Assembly (NCBI RefSeq): GCF_000269965.1 | Contig: NC_017219.1 | Span: forward strand, 434,001 to 498,000 | Length of the DNA stretch: 64,000 nt | Reading direction: 5' to 3' | Source of the DNA: Bifidobacterium longum subsp. infantis ATCC 15697 = JCM 1222 = DSM 20088 | GTDB lineage: Bacteria; Actinomycetota; Actinomycetes; Actinomycetales; Bifidobacteriaceae | In this document: positions 17,135 through 29,675 of the stretch, in pieces | Position numbering within the stretch: position 1 is the first letter of the stretch | Layout of the letters: every line of letters begins with the position of its first letter | Notes under the pieces: model-generated | Databases searched by the model: none | What the model was told of the DNA's origin: nothing | The model's input: only the letters and a program-made list of their open reading frames with translations | Position numbers and translations under genes: made by a program

Positions 17135-18787
17135 TCAGCGGCCGAACAGTCCGCCAAGGCCTCCGCCGAGGTTCGGCGGCAGTTCAGTGCCACCATCGAC
17201 GTTGCCCATCATCTGTTCAAGGCCGGCGGGCAGGGCCGGGTTCTGTGGCTTCTTGGCGAAGGCGGAACCGCCGGTCGAACCGGAGGACTTGCCGGCCAGC
17301 TTGTCGCGCAATGCCTTTTCCTCGGCCTCGCGCTTCATCGGATTGCCGGATTTGCCGCCCTTCTTCTTGTTCTTGCCCTTCTTCTTGCCGCCGCCCATAG
17401 CCGGGCCGCCGAAGCCGGGGATGCCGCCGCCCATGCCGCCACGGTTGGTCATGCGACGCATCATCTTTGCGGCCTGCTCGAAACGCTGCAGCAAAGCGTT
17501 CACCTGGGAGACCGTCACGCCGGAACCATAGGCGATGCGGGCGCGGCGGGAACCATTGATGATCGACGGATCGCGGCGCTCGGCCGGGGTCATCGAGCGA
17601 ATAATCGCCTCGGTGCGGTCGATTTCCTTCTCATCGAACTGCTCGAGTTCCTTGCGGTGCTGGGCCATGCCCGGAATCATGCCGAGCAGGGACTTCATCG
17701 ACCCCAGCTTGCGCACCTGCTGCAGCTGATCGAGGAAATCGTCCAGGCCGAAGGAGCCATCGGAGATCTTCGCGGCGGCCTTGCGGGCCTCCTCCTCGTC
17801 GAACTGCTTCTGCGCCTGTTCGATGAGCGTCATGATGTCGCCCATGTCGAGGATGCGCGAAGCCATACGGTCCGGGTGGAAGACCTCGAAGTCCTTCAAC
17901 CCCTCGCCATTGGAGGCGAACAGGATCGGCTTGCCGGTCACGGACGCCACGGACAACGCGGCACCACCGCGGGCGTCACCATCGAGCTTGGACAGCACCA
18001 CGCCGGTGAAGTCCACGCCCTCGTCAAAGGCCTTGGCGGTCCTGACGGCGTCCTGGCCGATCATCGCGTCGATGACGAACAGGATCTCATTCGGCTGCAC
18101 GGCATCGCGAATGTCGCGGGCCTGCCTCATCAGCTCCTCGTCCACGCCCAGACGACCGGCGGTATCGATGATCACCGTGTCGTAGAGCTTCTGCCTCGCG
18201 AGTTCGATGGAATCGCGGGCCACCTTCACCGGGTCGCCGGAGGTCTGGCCCGGAGCTGCGACGGCCTCGCCGCCATCGGATTGGACGCCCTTTTCGGGAG
18301 CATAGACGGGCACGCCGGCGCGTTCGCCGACCACCTGCAGCTGCGTCACCGCGTTCGGACGCTGCAAATCGGCCGCCACCAGCAGCGGCGTGTGGCCGGA
18401 CTCCTTGAGCCAGTAGCCGAGCTTGCCGGCCAGCGTGGTCTTACCGGCACCCTGAAGGCCGGCGAGCATGATGATCGTCGGCGGGTTCTTTGCGAAGTTC
18501 AGCGGACGATCGACGCCTTGGCCGAGCACGTCGGTGAGCTCCTCGTTGACGATTTTCACCACCTGTTGGGCGGGGTTGAGTGCGTCGGACACCTCGGTGC
18601 CCAGTGCGCGCTCACGCACCTTGCCGGTGAAGGAACGCACCACGTCGAGCGCCACGTCGGCGTCGAGCAGCGCGCGGCGGATTTCACGGATCGTACCGTC
18701 GATATCCGCCTCGGAAAGCTTGCCCTTGCTCTTGAGATGCTTGAACGCATTCGAGAGTCTGTCTGTCAAAGATGAAAAAGCTGCCAT
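17135..18787 (-). CDS. ffh: Signal recognition particle GTPase Ffh
   Basis: SRP54 homologue of 550 aa that targets nascent membrane proteins to the translocon. NG domain: GLQGAGKTT (P-loop), VAADLQRPNAVTQLQ, IIDTAGRLGVDEELM and SKLDGDARGG. The C-terminal M domain is Met-rich and ends in a Gly/Lys-rich tail (MGGGKKKGKNKKKGGKSG). The segment after VYAPEKGV is longer than usual (SDGGEAVAAPGQTSGDP). The start MAAFSSLTDRLS at 18787 is standard, although no strong ribosome-binding site is visible. Confidence 0.96.
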   Translation of the reverse strand: MAAFSSLTDRLSNAFKHLKSKGKLSEADIDGTIREIRRALLDADVALDVVRSFTGKVRERALGTEVSDALNPAQQVVKIVNEELTDVLGQGVDRPLNFAKNPPTIIMLAGLQGAGKTTLAGKLGYWLKESGHTPLLVAADLQRPNAVTQLQVVGERAGVPVYAPEKGVQSDGGEAVAAPGQTSGDPVKVARDSIELARQKLYDTVIIDTAGRLGVDEELMRQARDIRDAVQPNEILFVIDAMIGQDAVRTAKAFDEGVDFTGVVLSKLDGDARGGAALSVASVTGKPILFASNGEGLKDFEVFHPDRMASRILDMGDIMTLIEQAQKQFDEEEARKAAAKISDGSFGLDDFLDQLQQVRKLGSMKSLLGMIPGMAQHRKELEQFDEKEIDRTEAIIRSMTPAERRDPSIINGSRRARIAYGSGVTVSQVNALLQRFEQAAKMMRRMTNRGGMGGGIPGFGGPAMGGGKKKGKNKKKGGKSGNPMKREAEEKALRDKLAGKSSGSTGGSAFAKKPQNPALPAGLEQMMGNVDGGTELPPNLGGGLGGLFGR

Positions 18788-19091
18788 AATGGGCAACAGT
18801 CTAGCCGCCACGCGGGAAATTGCGGTGTTGGGGACGACGCTTTCCGGGGAATGTGTCGCGTAGTAGTCAGGGATGTTGGGCATTCAGACGGCAAATGCCG
18901 TGCCGTCCGCTCGTGGCGAAGCCAATCGAGTGCTTCCGATACCATGGAAACCGTAAAGAATCCTGTGTTTTTTGGAATGCTTACGCTGTTTTGAAAATCG
19001 CTGGACACCGCTTATACGCAGACTGCCGTGCGCTCCGAACCATGACGTTCGGGCCAACGCAGACATGCCGTGCAATAAGGAAGGCCCACTG

Positions 19092-20000
19092 ATGCCCACC
19101 CAAAAACTACTCGAACGCAAAGCCCTGATCGTTGGCATCGTCATCAACGTGCTGCAGGTCTTAGCCGGCATGGCCGTGTTCTTCATGACCGGCCTCAAGG
19201 CCATGTTCCTCGACTTCTCCTTCACCGCGATTTCCGTCCTGTCCGGAATGGTGGCGGTGTATCTCTCGTCGCGCACGGTGCGAACCACCGAGCGCTTCCC
19301 CAATGGCATGTTCGCACTGGAACCCATCTACGCGATCTGCAAGGCCATTTTCACCATGTCGTTGTTGGTGTATTCGCTGATTGACGTGTGCCGAGTAGCG
19401 TACGACTACTTCGTGTTCGGGTCCGGCGAACGCATTGAAACCGGCCCGGTGGTCATCTACGAGATCCTGACCGTAATCGTGTGCTTCAGCCTATACACGT
19501 ATTACCGGCGTTCCAACCGCTCCATCGGCGATTCCAGCACCATGCTCACCGCCGAGTGCAAGAGCACGTTGGTCGACGGATCGATGTCGTTCGGCATCGG
19601 CGTGGTTGCCATCTTCCTGATGCTGCTACCGGCCGGCGGTCCGCTTGACTTCCTGCACTACACCGGCGATTTCTTCATCACCGTGGCTTTGGTGGCATTG
19701 ACCATCAAGGAGCCGTTCAGCGTGCTCAAAGAGGCGTTCGTGGAATTGGTCGGCGGCGTGCATGACGACGATGAAACCAACGCCTACGTGGAGGCCGAGG
19801 CACAGCGCCATCTGCCTGCCAACACCGACTACGAGCAGACGCTGATCTTCAAGACCGGCATGAACTACACCGTTGACGTGTATCTGAGCGGCATCGGCGA
19901 AACCATTGATGTAGCCGACCTCATCGAATGCAAGCGCTCGCTGGAGAAGGAGCTCATCAAGCGCCTGCACATCGTGGACGTGGACTTCGTGTTTGACTGA
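19092..20000 (+). CDS. Cation diffusion facilitator-family transporter
   Basis: Membrane protein of 302 aa with about five or six helices and a cytosolic C-terminal domain. AMFLDFSFTAISVLSG and the later SDFT-like STLVDGSMSFGIG place Asp residues where CDF proteins bind Zn, Mn or Fe. RTTERFPNGMFALEP matches the loop after the second helix. The start at 19092 follows AAGGAAGG. Substrate metal is not predictable. The gene is monocistronic and convergent with cysS. Confidence 0.85.
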   Translation: MPTQKLLERKALIVGIVINVLQVLAGMAVFFMTGLKAMFLDFSFTAISVLSGMVAVYLSSRTVRTTERFPNGMFALEPIYAICKAIFTMSLLVYSLIDVCRVAYDYFVFGSGERIETGPVVIYEILTVIVCFSLYTYYRRSNRSIGDSSTMLTAECKSTLVDGSMSFGIGVVAIFLMLLPAGGPLDFLHYTGDFFITVALVALTIKEPFSVLKEAFVELVGGVHDDDETNAYVEAEAQRHLPANTDYEQTLIFKTGMNYTVDVYLSGIGETIDVADLIECKRSLEKELIKRLHIVDVDFVFD

Positions 20001-20018
20001 TTGATGGGTTTGAAGCGG

Positions 20019-21668
<1,650 letters not shown>

Positions 21669-21886
21669 AACACTCAAGCGTAGGGTCCGAACCAGACATG
21701 CTGAATCGTTACTCGAAGAGTTTGATGAACGCTTCACAGGCGGGGCCCGAACGAGGTGACAGACGGATGAGAAGCAGGACAACAGTCTCGCGAGAATACG
21801 TCTTTGACCGCTGCGGAAACTGCGAGATTCATGGATTTGCCCTGCCTGTTACGCAAACGGGGAACGCTCGTGCCACAATAGAAGTC

Positions 21887-22615
21887 ATGGCCACACCACA
21901 AGTGCTCATTTTGCAACATGTCCCATGGGAACGTCCGGGACGCATATTGTCGAACCTCGAAGACATCGGTCTTGAGACGGTGACGATGAATATCGTCGAC
22001 AAAAAGAAACCGGACTTGCCTGATTTCGGCGAACTGGCTGGCGTGGTAATCATGGGTGGACCTATGGGCGCGCTTGATTACGACAAGTATCCGGGGCTGA
22101 AGGCGGAAGCCAAGTTGGCGCGTGCCGCTGTGGCTTCAGGCAAGCCGATTCTCGGTGTATGCCTGGGGCATCAGATTATCGCCACTGCGCTTGGTGCGCA
22201 GCTGCGCAAGGGTGATGCGCCGGAGATTGGGTTCGCGCCGATCAAGCGTGTGGACAAGCATGACTTCTTCTCCATGTGGGATAAGCAGCTGACGGTGCTG
22301 CACTGGCATAACGACGTGGTGGGCTTGCCCGAGGGAGGCCAGCTGCTGGCACGTTCGTCTTCCACCAAGGTGCAGGCGTTCCGACTGGGATCCGCGCTGG
22401 GCATGCAGTTCCATCTTGAGGTGTGCGGCTCGCTGCTGGACGAATGGCTGGATGAACCGAGCATGGTCAAGGATCTCAAGGCCGCGGGTGGGTCCAAGTC
22501 CCAATTGCGCGAGCAGTTCGCCCAATACGATCAGCTACTGCATCCGCTCGCCGAGCAAGTGTTCTCCGGTTTTGCGGCCCGCTGCAACTCCTACGCTCAG
22601 ACGCTGAACAAATAA
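21887..22615 (+). CDS. Class I glutamine amidotransferase-like protein
   Basis: Protein of 242 aa with a GATase1 fold. The nucleophile elbow is ILGVCLGHQII and the His-Glu pair is in GMQFHLEV, so the triad is complete. MGGPMGALDYDKYPGL follows the GuaA-like family that stands alone. Such proteins hydrolyse glutamine or small gamma-glutamyl compounds, sometimes as detoxification enzymes. It is divergent from cysS and not near a synthase partner. It should not be taken for PabA, which would carry different motifs. Confidence 0.85.
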   Translation: MATPQVLILQHVPWERPGRILSNLEDIGLETVTMNIVDKKKPDLPDFGELAGVVIMGGPMGALDYDKYPGLKAEAKLARAAVASGKPILGVCLGHQIIATALGAQLRKGDAPEIGFAPIKRVDKHDFFSMWDKQLTVLHWHNDVVGLPEGGQLLARSSSTKVQAFRLGSALGMQFHLEVCGSLLDEWLDEPSMVKDLKAAGGSKSQLREQFAQYDQLLHPLAEQVFSGFAARCNSYAQTLNK

Positions 22616-22662
22616 CGTTTGTGGGCCGCCGCTGGGCAAGCGTGGCGCTACATTGGTGAGTC

Positions 22663-24939
22663 ATGCCGACTTATGACATTGGACTGGAACACGTTTCGCT
22701 CGCTTTCGCTACCAAAACCATCTTCACTGATGTGACGCAGGGTGTTTTCGAGGGCGACCGCATCGGCATCGTCGGCAAGAACGGCGACGGCAAATCCACG
22801 TTGCTGCACCTGTTCCGCGGCACCCAGGAGCCGGATTCCGGCCGCGTGACGAAGCGCGGCGGACTCACGTTCGGCATGCTTGACCAGCGCGATCCGCTCG
22901 ACGACAACGCCACCATTCGCGAAGCCGCACTTGAGGGGCGCGCCGACTACGAATGGGCGTCCGACAACACCTCCCGTGAAATCGTCGAGGCATTGCTCGG
23001 CGGCATGAGTCTGGATGCCAAGGTCGGCTCCTTGTCTGGCGGCCAGCGTCGCCGCGCCGATTTGGCCCGGCTTCTGCTCAAGGATTGGGATATTCTCGCG
23101 CTTGACGAGCCCACCAACCATCTCGACGTGGTCACTATCCACTGGCTTGCCGAGCATTTGAAGAACCGCTGGTCCAAAGGCCAGGGCGCTCTGTTGCTCG
23201 TGACCCACGATCGCTGGTTCTTGGACGAGGTCTGCGAATCGATGTGGGAAGTCCACGATGGCGTGATCGAGCCGTTCGAGGGCGGGTATTCGGCGTATAT
23301 GCTGCAGCGCGTGGAACGCGATCGCCAAGCGGATGTGCGTGAAACGAAGCGCCGCAATCTGGCCCGCAAGGAGCTCGCATGGCTTTCGCGCGGTGCCCGT
23401 GCCCGTTCCACCAAGCAGAAATTCCATGTCAAGGCCGCGCGCGAGCTTATTGCCGACGTGCCGCCGATGCGTAACACACTTGAACTGAAGCAAATGGCCA
23501 CCTCCCGTCTCGGCAAACAGGTGGTCGATTTGGTCGACGTGACGCAGATTTTCGAAAAACCGCAGGGCATGGCCGATATCGACCCGGATGTGGCGGCGCT
23601 CTCCGCGTCCGCTTCCCGCGTGGATGTGGTCAACGCCATGTACGCCGAGCCGCAGCTGCACGGTTCCGTTGAGGTGGCGGTCACCGACCTGACTGACCCG
23701 CGCCTGGTGGACGCCGGCGTGCCGGAAGCCGTCGAGGCCGCTGAGGAAGCGCGTAAGAAGGCCGAGGCTGAGAGCGGCAATCCGCAGCTTGCTGACGATC
23801 GCGAGGTTCGTCGCATGAACACGGGTGGTGAAACCATCGGCGGTGACACTGCTGCAACGGATTCGGATGATGACACTGCTGCAGCCGGTGTCACCTCGGC
23901 TGCACGCAAGGTGACGGTTTCCGGCCGCGAGATTTTGGATGATGTGACATGGCTGATTGGCCCGGGCGACCGTTTCGGCATCGTCGGTGCGAACGGTGCC
24001 GGCAAGTCCACATTGCTGAAGTTGATTGACGGTTCGATTACTCCGACCGTGGGCCATGTGAACATCGGCAAAACCGTGAAGTTCGCCGTACTCTCGCAGC
24101 GTCTTGATGAGCTGGAGAAACTGGGCCAGTACAAGATCAAGGAAGTGCTTTCCCGCTATAAGCCGAGCTACATTGTGGATGGCAAGGAAGTAACGCCGGG
24201 ACAGTTGATGGAGCGTCTCGGCTTTGAATCCGCCCAGTTGATGACGCCGATTCGCGACCTCTCCGGCGGGCAGAAGCGCCGCATGCAGTTGCTGCTCATC
24301 CTGCTCGACGAGCCGAACGTGCTCATCATGGACGAGCCCGGCAACGATCTGGACACTGATATGCTCGCCGTCATGGAGGATTTGCTCGATACTTGGCCGG
24401 GTACGTTGATCGTCGTATCCCACGACCGGTACCTGCTGGAGCGCGTCACCGATCAGCAGTTCGCGCTGATTGGCGGCAAGGTACGCCATCTGCCCGGTGG
24501 TGTGCAGGATTACCTCGATATGGTTGAGGCTATTAAGAACGGCAAGGGATTGCCGGCTGACACGCCTGGCTTCGCGGGCACCGGTAGCAGCTCGGCGAAG
24601 TCTGGTAGGGGTAAGGCGGCCGCCGTCAATGCTGCTGCATCTCTCCCTCAGTCCGCTTCGCGGACAGCTCCCTCGTCAGAGGGAGCCAATAACGGTGAGG
24701 ACTCCACCTCGAAGCTCACCGGCAAGGCCTTCCACGAGGCATCCAAGCGCGTGAATGCCATCGAGCGCAAGCTTGCCAAACTGGAAGAGCGGAAGACCGA
24801 ACTTGAGGCACAGATGGCCGCCCATGACCCGAGCGACTACGAGGGTCTCAACAAGCTCAATGAACAACTCACCGCCGTCAATACTGAAAGCGATAATCTC
24901 GAAGCCGAATGGCTCGAACTCTCCGAACAATTGGAGTAG
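22663..24939 (+). CDS. ABC-F ATPase with an in-frame repeat insertion
   Basis: Soluble ABC-F protein of 758 aa with two ATPase domains and no membrane segments; the family acts on the ribosome in translation or antibiotic protection. Domain 1: GKNGDGKSTLL, LSGGQRRRADLARLL, LALDEPTNHLD. Domain 2: GANGAGKSTLL, LSGGQKRRMQ, LIMDEPGNDLD. The inter-domain linker is long and variable. After domain 2, residues about 661-675 are encoded by a 45-bp palindromic repeat, followed by a coiled-coil tail (ERKLAKLEERKTELEAQM). Confidence 0.93.
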   Translation: MPTYDIGLEHVSLAFATKTIFTDVTQGVFEGDRIGIVGKNGDGKSTLLHLFRGTQEPDSGRVTKRGGLTFGMLDQRDPLDDNATIREAALEGRADYEWASDNTSREIVEALLGGMSLDAKVGSLSGGQRRRADLARLLLKDWDILALDEPTNHLDVVTIHWLAEHLKNRWSKGQGALLLVTHDRWFLDEVCESMWEVHDGVIEPFEGGYSAYMLQRVERDRQADVRETKRRNLARKELAWLSRGARARSTKQKFHVKAARELIADVPPMRNTLELKQMATSRLGKQVVDLVDVTQIFEKPQGMADIDPDVAALSASASRVDVVNAMYAEPQLHGSVEVAVTDLTDPRLVDAGVPEAVEAAEEARKKAEAESGNPQLADDREVRRMNTGGETIGGDTAATDSDDDTAAAGVTSAARKVTVSGREILDDVTWLIGPGDRFGIVGANGAGKSTLLKLIDGSITPTVGHVNIGKTVKFAVLSQRLDELEKLGQYKIKEVLSRYKPSYIVDGKEVTPGQLMERLGFESAQLMTPIRDLSGGQKRRMQLLLILLDEPNVLIMDEPGNDLDTDMLAVMEDLLDTWPGTLIVVSHDRYLLERVTDQQFALIGGKVRHLPGGVQDYLDMVEAIKNGKGLPADTPGFAGTGSSSAKSGRGKAAAVNAAASLPQSASRTAPSSEGANNGEDSTSKLTGKAFHEASKRVNAIERKLAKLEERKTELEAQMAAHDPSDYEGLNKLNEQLTAVNTESDNLEAEWLELSEQLE
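24643..24687 (-). repeat. Bipartite palindromic repeat inserted within the ABC-F gene
   Basis: Two adjacent hairpins make this 45-bp element: GGCTCCCTC...GAGGGAGC and GTCCGC...GCGGAC, bounded by GAGGGAG. Read on the minus strand it matches the 48-bp element at 47665-47712. Its length is a multiple of three, so the reading frame of the host gene is kept (translated as SLPQSASRTAPSSEGA). Confidence 0.8.
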
Positions 24940-24991
24940 CGGGAGAAACCGTAACGTTCACAAGGCCTCGGTAGTTTGCCGGGGCCTCCCT

Positions 24992-25411
24992 CTATGCAAA
25001 CTCCCACGGATTAATCAATTCCACGTCGGTACCTTCGAAGTCCTTGATATTGCGCGTGGCTATGGCCGCATCCCAGGAACAGGCAATTGCCGCAATCATG
25101 GCGTCTTGAATACTGGTAGGGGTGCCCCTGCGTTCGCGTTCGACAAGGATATGGGCATAATCCGCAGCTGCCTGGGTGTCAAATGCGAACGTCCTGTCCT
25201 CTAATGTCATAAGCGCCAGCTTGATGGTCGTATCTGTGTACTTTCGTCGTTTGCCTTCAGGCATGCGACATATTCCGACCAACAACTCGGCGACGGTGAT
25301 GGCGGTGGTTGCCAGATTGCTTGTATCTTGGTTCCTCAGCCAATTGGCAACGTGTTCGTCTGGCTGTTTCTTGATGATTTCGCTGATGACGTTGGTGTCC
25401 AGAATAATCAT
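24992..25411 (-). CDS. PIN-domain ribonuclease toxin (FitB/VapC type)
   Basis: PIN-domain protein of 139 aa. The acidic residues expected for the metal site are visible in MIILDTNVISE, VAELLVG and SIQDAMIAAIA, with a further Asp in IKDFEG. The C-terminus IATRNIKDFEGTDVELINPW is typical of FitB-like VapC proteins, which cleave RNA. It starts 9 bp after its antitoxin gene in the same direction. Confidence 0.9.
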   Translation of the reverse strand: MIILDTNVISEIIKKQPDEHVANWLRNQDTSNLATTAITVAELLVGICRMPEGKRRKYTDTTIKLALMTLEDRTFAFDTQAAADYAHILVERERRGTPTSIQDAMIAAIACSWDAAIATRNIKDFEGTDVELINPWEFA

Positions 25412-25420
25412 GGCCGATTC

Positions 25421-25699
25421 CTATTCAAAAGATACTGGCTGTCGGGAATCGGCGGAATTTCGCTCGGATAGTGGGAGTTCCCCCTTGTCGAGTCCCTCAA
25501 AATCCATGTTCTTCATGAATTCGCGGATCTCGTCGTAGAAATTGGTCTTTCGTGTGATTTCATGCGCCACCGTGCCGGCCAGCCATTCTTCAAGAATGAA
25601 TCGCACCTGAGATTCCATGGAGCGGTTGTTTTTCTCAGCCACTTCTTTGAGCTGCTGAATCTGCTCATCGGGTATTTTTCGGATGGTCAATGTTGCCAT
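25421..25699 (-). CDS. FitA/VapB-type antitoxin
   Basis: Protein of 92 aa. It starts MATLTIRKIPDEQIQQLKEV and continues NNRSMESQVRFIL, the ribbon-helix-helix fold of FitA antitoxins. The C-terminal half would wrap the PIN toxin. The start at 25699 gives the RHH strand at the very N-terminus; an upstream ATG at 25783 would add unrelated residues across the operator. A palindrome with flanking direct repeats lies just upstream. Confidence 0.87.
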   Translation of the reverse strand: MATLTIRKIPDEQIQQLKEVAEKNNRSMESQVRFILEEWLAGTVAHEITRKTNFYDEIREFMKNMDFEGLDKGELPLSERNSADSRQPVSFE

Positions 25700-25714
25700 G
25701 ATGCACCGCCTTGT

Positions 25715-25747
25715 TGCTGTCATAATGCTAGCATAAGGTGCTGTCAT
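25715..25747 (-). promoter_or_regulatory. Putative operator of the FitAB-type module
   Basis: The perfect palindrome ATGCTAGCAT (25725-25734) is flanked by direct repeats TGCTGTCAT (25715-25723 and 25739-25747). This arrangement, just upstream of an RHH antitoxin gene, suits cooperative autoregulation. Confidence 0.6.
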
Positions 25748-25784
25748 TTTGCTTGCAGTACGGGTGATGAGGTATGCACGCATG

Positions 25785-25820
25785 AAAAAGGCGGATATGC
25801 ATCATGCACATCCGCCCTTT
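25785..25820 (-). terminator. Terminator of ilvBN
   Basis: The stem GGCGGAT with ATCCGCC, extended by flanking A/T pairs, is followed on the minus strand by TTTTTCATG. It lies about 35 bp after the ilvN stop. Confidence 0.75.
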
Positions 25821-25853
25821 GAGCTTGGACTGGGTCTCCCCACAGTCGCCGAA

Positions 25854-26408
25854 TCAGCGCCCGGTAACCTCGGAACCGACGACCTTTTCGCTCAGGGCGC
25901 GCGGGCCGCGGGTCACGGCTACGGCACCGGAGCGCACCAGCTCAATCACGCCGTAGTGCTCCAAAAGCCCCAGCAACGCATCGATCTTGCCTTCGGCACC
26001 GGTGGCCTCAATGGTTAGGGACTCGGGGTGTACGTCCACCACACGCACGCGGAAGAGGCGCACGATCTCCAGCACGTCGGAACGGTTGGATTCGTCGGCG
26101 GCCACCTTGATGAGCACCAGTTCGCGTTCCACGGTGGAGTTCGGGTCGAGTTCCACGATTTTGAGCACATGCAGCAGCTTGTTGAGCTGCTTGATGATCT
26201 GCTCCAGTGGCACGGCCTCCACGTCGGCGGTCACCGTGACGCGTGAGATGTCCGGACGCTCGGTGGGGGAGACGGACAGCGAGTTGATGTTGAACGCACG
26301 ACGGGCGAACAGGCCGGCGATACGCGCCAGCACGCCCGGGCGGTTCTCCACCAGCACGGACAGCGTATGACGCTGGGAGCCGGGCTGGGATGCAGGATAG
26401 TTAGCCAT
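25854..26408 (-). CDS. ilvN: Acetolactate synthase small (regulatory) subunit
   Basis: Protein of 184 aa with an N-terminal ACT domain (HTLSVLVENRPGVLARIAGL). The C-terminal domain contains ELVLIKVAADESNRSDVLEI. It confers valine feedback control on the catalytic subunit and raises its activity. The start at 26408 follows AAAGGAG. It begins 16 bp after the ilvB stop. Confidence 0.96.
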   Translation of the reverse strand: MANYPASQPGSQRHTLSVLVENRPGVLARIAGLFARRAFNINSLSVSPTERPDISRVTVTADVEAVPLEQIIKQLNKLLHVLKIVELDPNSTVERELVLIKVAADESNRSDVLEIVRLFRVRVVDVHPESLTIEATGAEGKIDALLGLLEHYGVIELVRSGAVAVTRGPRALSEKVVGSEVTGR

Positions 26409-26424
26409 GAGTACGCTCCTTTCC

Positions 26425-28356
<1,932 letters not shown>

Positions 28357-28516
28357 GATTCCTCTCACCTCATAGGTTTTGTAGCGAACCTGACCGACCT
28401 TGGGATGGGGCCGGGTGCCCGCGTGTCTGATTCCAGTCGCTTCCCCGAGACTTGTGGCCCCGACACGACTCGTCGCTCATGTTGGTATCAGTCTATTCGC
28501 AAATCCGACAGCGGGC

Positions 28517-29245
28517 TTACTTAGTCCGCGTCTTGAGCGAGTCCAGTGACTTCCAGCCCGCTTCGGCGGCCGCCAGCTGCGCCTTACGCTTGCTGGAGCC
28601 CTTACCGATGCCGATGATGTCGCCGTTCTCGCCCAACGAGACGCGCGCGGTGAAGATCTGCGCGTATTCCGGGCCGGAGACCTCCATATGGTAGACAGGC
28701 TCCTCCTTGCCGAGGCCGTGCGCCTTGACGGTCAGCGAGGTCTTCCAGTCGAGTGCCGGGCCCTCGGTGGCCACTTCGGCGAGCGTGTCGTCAATAAGCC
28801 GGTGAAGCACCTTGCGTGCCTCGTCGATGCCGTGTTCCAGGAAAGTCGCGCCGATGAGCGATTCCACGATGTCGCACAGAATGGAGTTCTTCTCCGCGCC
28901 GCCCTGCTCGGCTTCCCCGTGACCCAGCAGAATGTAGGGGCCCACCTTGAGCTTGGTTTTGGCGATGGCACTCAGCGCGTCTTCGGAGACGGCCTTGGCG
29001 CGCATCTTGGCCAGTTGCCCCTCGGTCATATCCGGGTGAATAGTGAACAGCGTTTCAGTGGAGACCAGTTCGAGCACCGCGTCTCCCAGGAATTCGAGGC
29101 GTTCGTAATTGGCCACGCCGGGGTGCTCATGCGAGAAGGAGCGGTGGGTGAGTGCCTGCACGAGCAGATCCGGGCTAAGAGTGGTGCCCAACGCTTCAAG
29201 AAGCTCGTTGGCCGGCGTCGGCTGCTGTGGGGTTTCATTACTCAT
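28517..29245 (-). CDS. rnc: Ribonuclease III
   Basis: Double-strand-specific endoribonuclease of 242 aa that processes rRNA and structured mRNA. The signature ERLEFLGDAVLEL carries the catalytic acidic residues, with a second acidic set in LCDIVESLIGA. A dsRNA-binding domain occupies about residues 168-235 (DWKTSLTVKAHGLG to SKRKAQLAAAEAGW). The start MSNETPQQ at 29245 avoids reading through the upstream tandem repeat. It follows rpmF and yceD-type genes, a common arrangement. Confidence 0.96.
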   Translation of the reverse strand: MSNETPQQPTPANELLEALGTTLSPDLLVQALTHRSFSHEHPGVANYERLEFLGDAVLELVSTETLFTIHPDMTEGQLAKMRAKAVSEDALSAIAKTKLKVGPYILLGHGEAEQGGAEKNSILCDIVESLIGATFLEHGIDEARKVLHRLIDDTLAEVATEGPALDWKTSLTVKAHGLGKEEPVYHMEVSGPEYAQIFTARVSLGENGDIIGIGKGSSKRKAQLAAAEAGWKSLDSLKTRTK

Positions 29246-29276
29246 GATTGTTGTATGGTCCTTCACGCGATGGTGA

Positions 29277-29302
29277 TGTGTTGTGTTGTGTTGTGTTGTG
29301 TG
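29277..29302. repeat. TGTGT microsatellite
   Basis: About five perfect tandem copies of a 5-bp unit lie 31 bp upstream of the rnc start, within the leader between rpmF and rnc. Copy number could vary by slippage. Confidence 0.85.
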
Positions 29303-29392
29303 CGATGCGATGGTGTACGTAATGGTGCACTTATGCGAAGGCCCCGCCACCCGTCGATGGCAGGGCCTTCATTCAAGCCGTTATCGCAGGAC

Positions 29393-29587
29393 TCACTTGG
29401 TGTGAGCCGGCTGGATGGCGGAGCGGTAGGTGCGGCCGCGGTAGTTACCGCAGCTCGGGCAAGCCATGTGCGGCAGGGCCGGAGCGCCACAGTTCGGGCA
29501 GTTCACGGTCGCAGCAGCGGTGGCCTTCCAGTTCGCGCGACGCGAGTGCGTGTTGGCGCGCGAGGTCTTGTACTTAGGCAGTGCCAT
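29393..29587 (-). CDS. rpmF: 50S ribosomal protein L32
   Basis: Protein of 64 aa. It begins [20 protein letters not shown] and has the zinc-ribbon cysteines CPNC and CPSC (residues 30-33 and 44-47 approximately). The presence of all four Cys marks the zinc-dependent form. It lies between the YceD-type gene and rnc, its usual location. Confidence 0.96.
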   Translation of the reverse strand: MALPKYKTSRANTHSRRANWKATAAATVNCPNCGAPALPHMACPSCGNYRGRTYRSAIQPAHTK

Positions 29588-29675
29588 TTGAGTATCCTCT
29601 ATTTCGTTCGAACAATTGAGCTTAAGCGTCCGTTATCTTAACGCACGGCTCGTACAAACTCCGTTCAGGCGCGCG

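Noticed and set aside
16832..18775. 647-codon plus frame opposite ffh
   Set aside because: Antisense shadow of ffh; long antisense frames are common in high-GC genes.
21887..22615. PabA glutaminase for the nearby pabB
   Set aside because: The protein belongs to the stand-alone GuaA-like class, lies 9.7 kb from pabB and is not in its operon.
22648..24489. 613-codon minus frame opposite the ABC-F gene
   Set aside because: It is the antisense shadow of a clearly conserved ABC-F protein, with no motif of its own.
28357..28516. T-box or leader-peptide attenuator before ilvB
   Set aside because: No T-box consensus and the only short frame lacks clustered Ile, Leu or Val codons.
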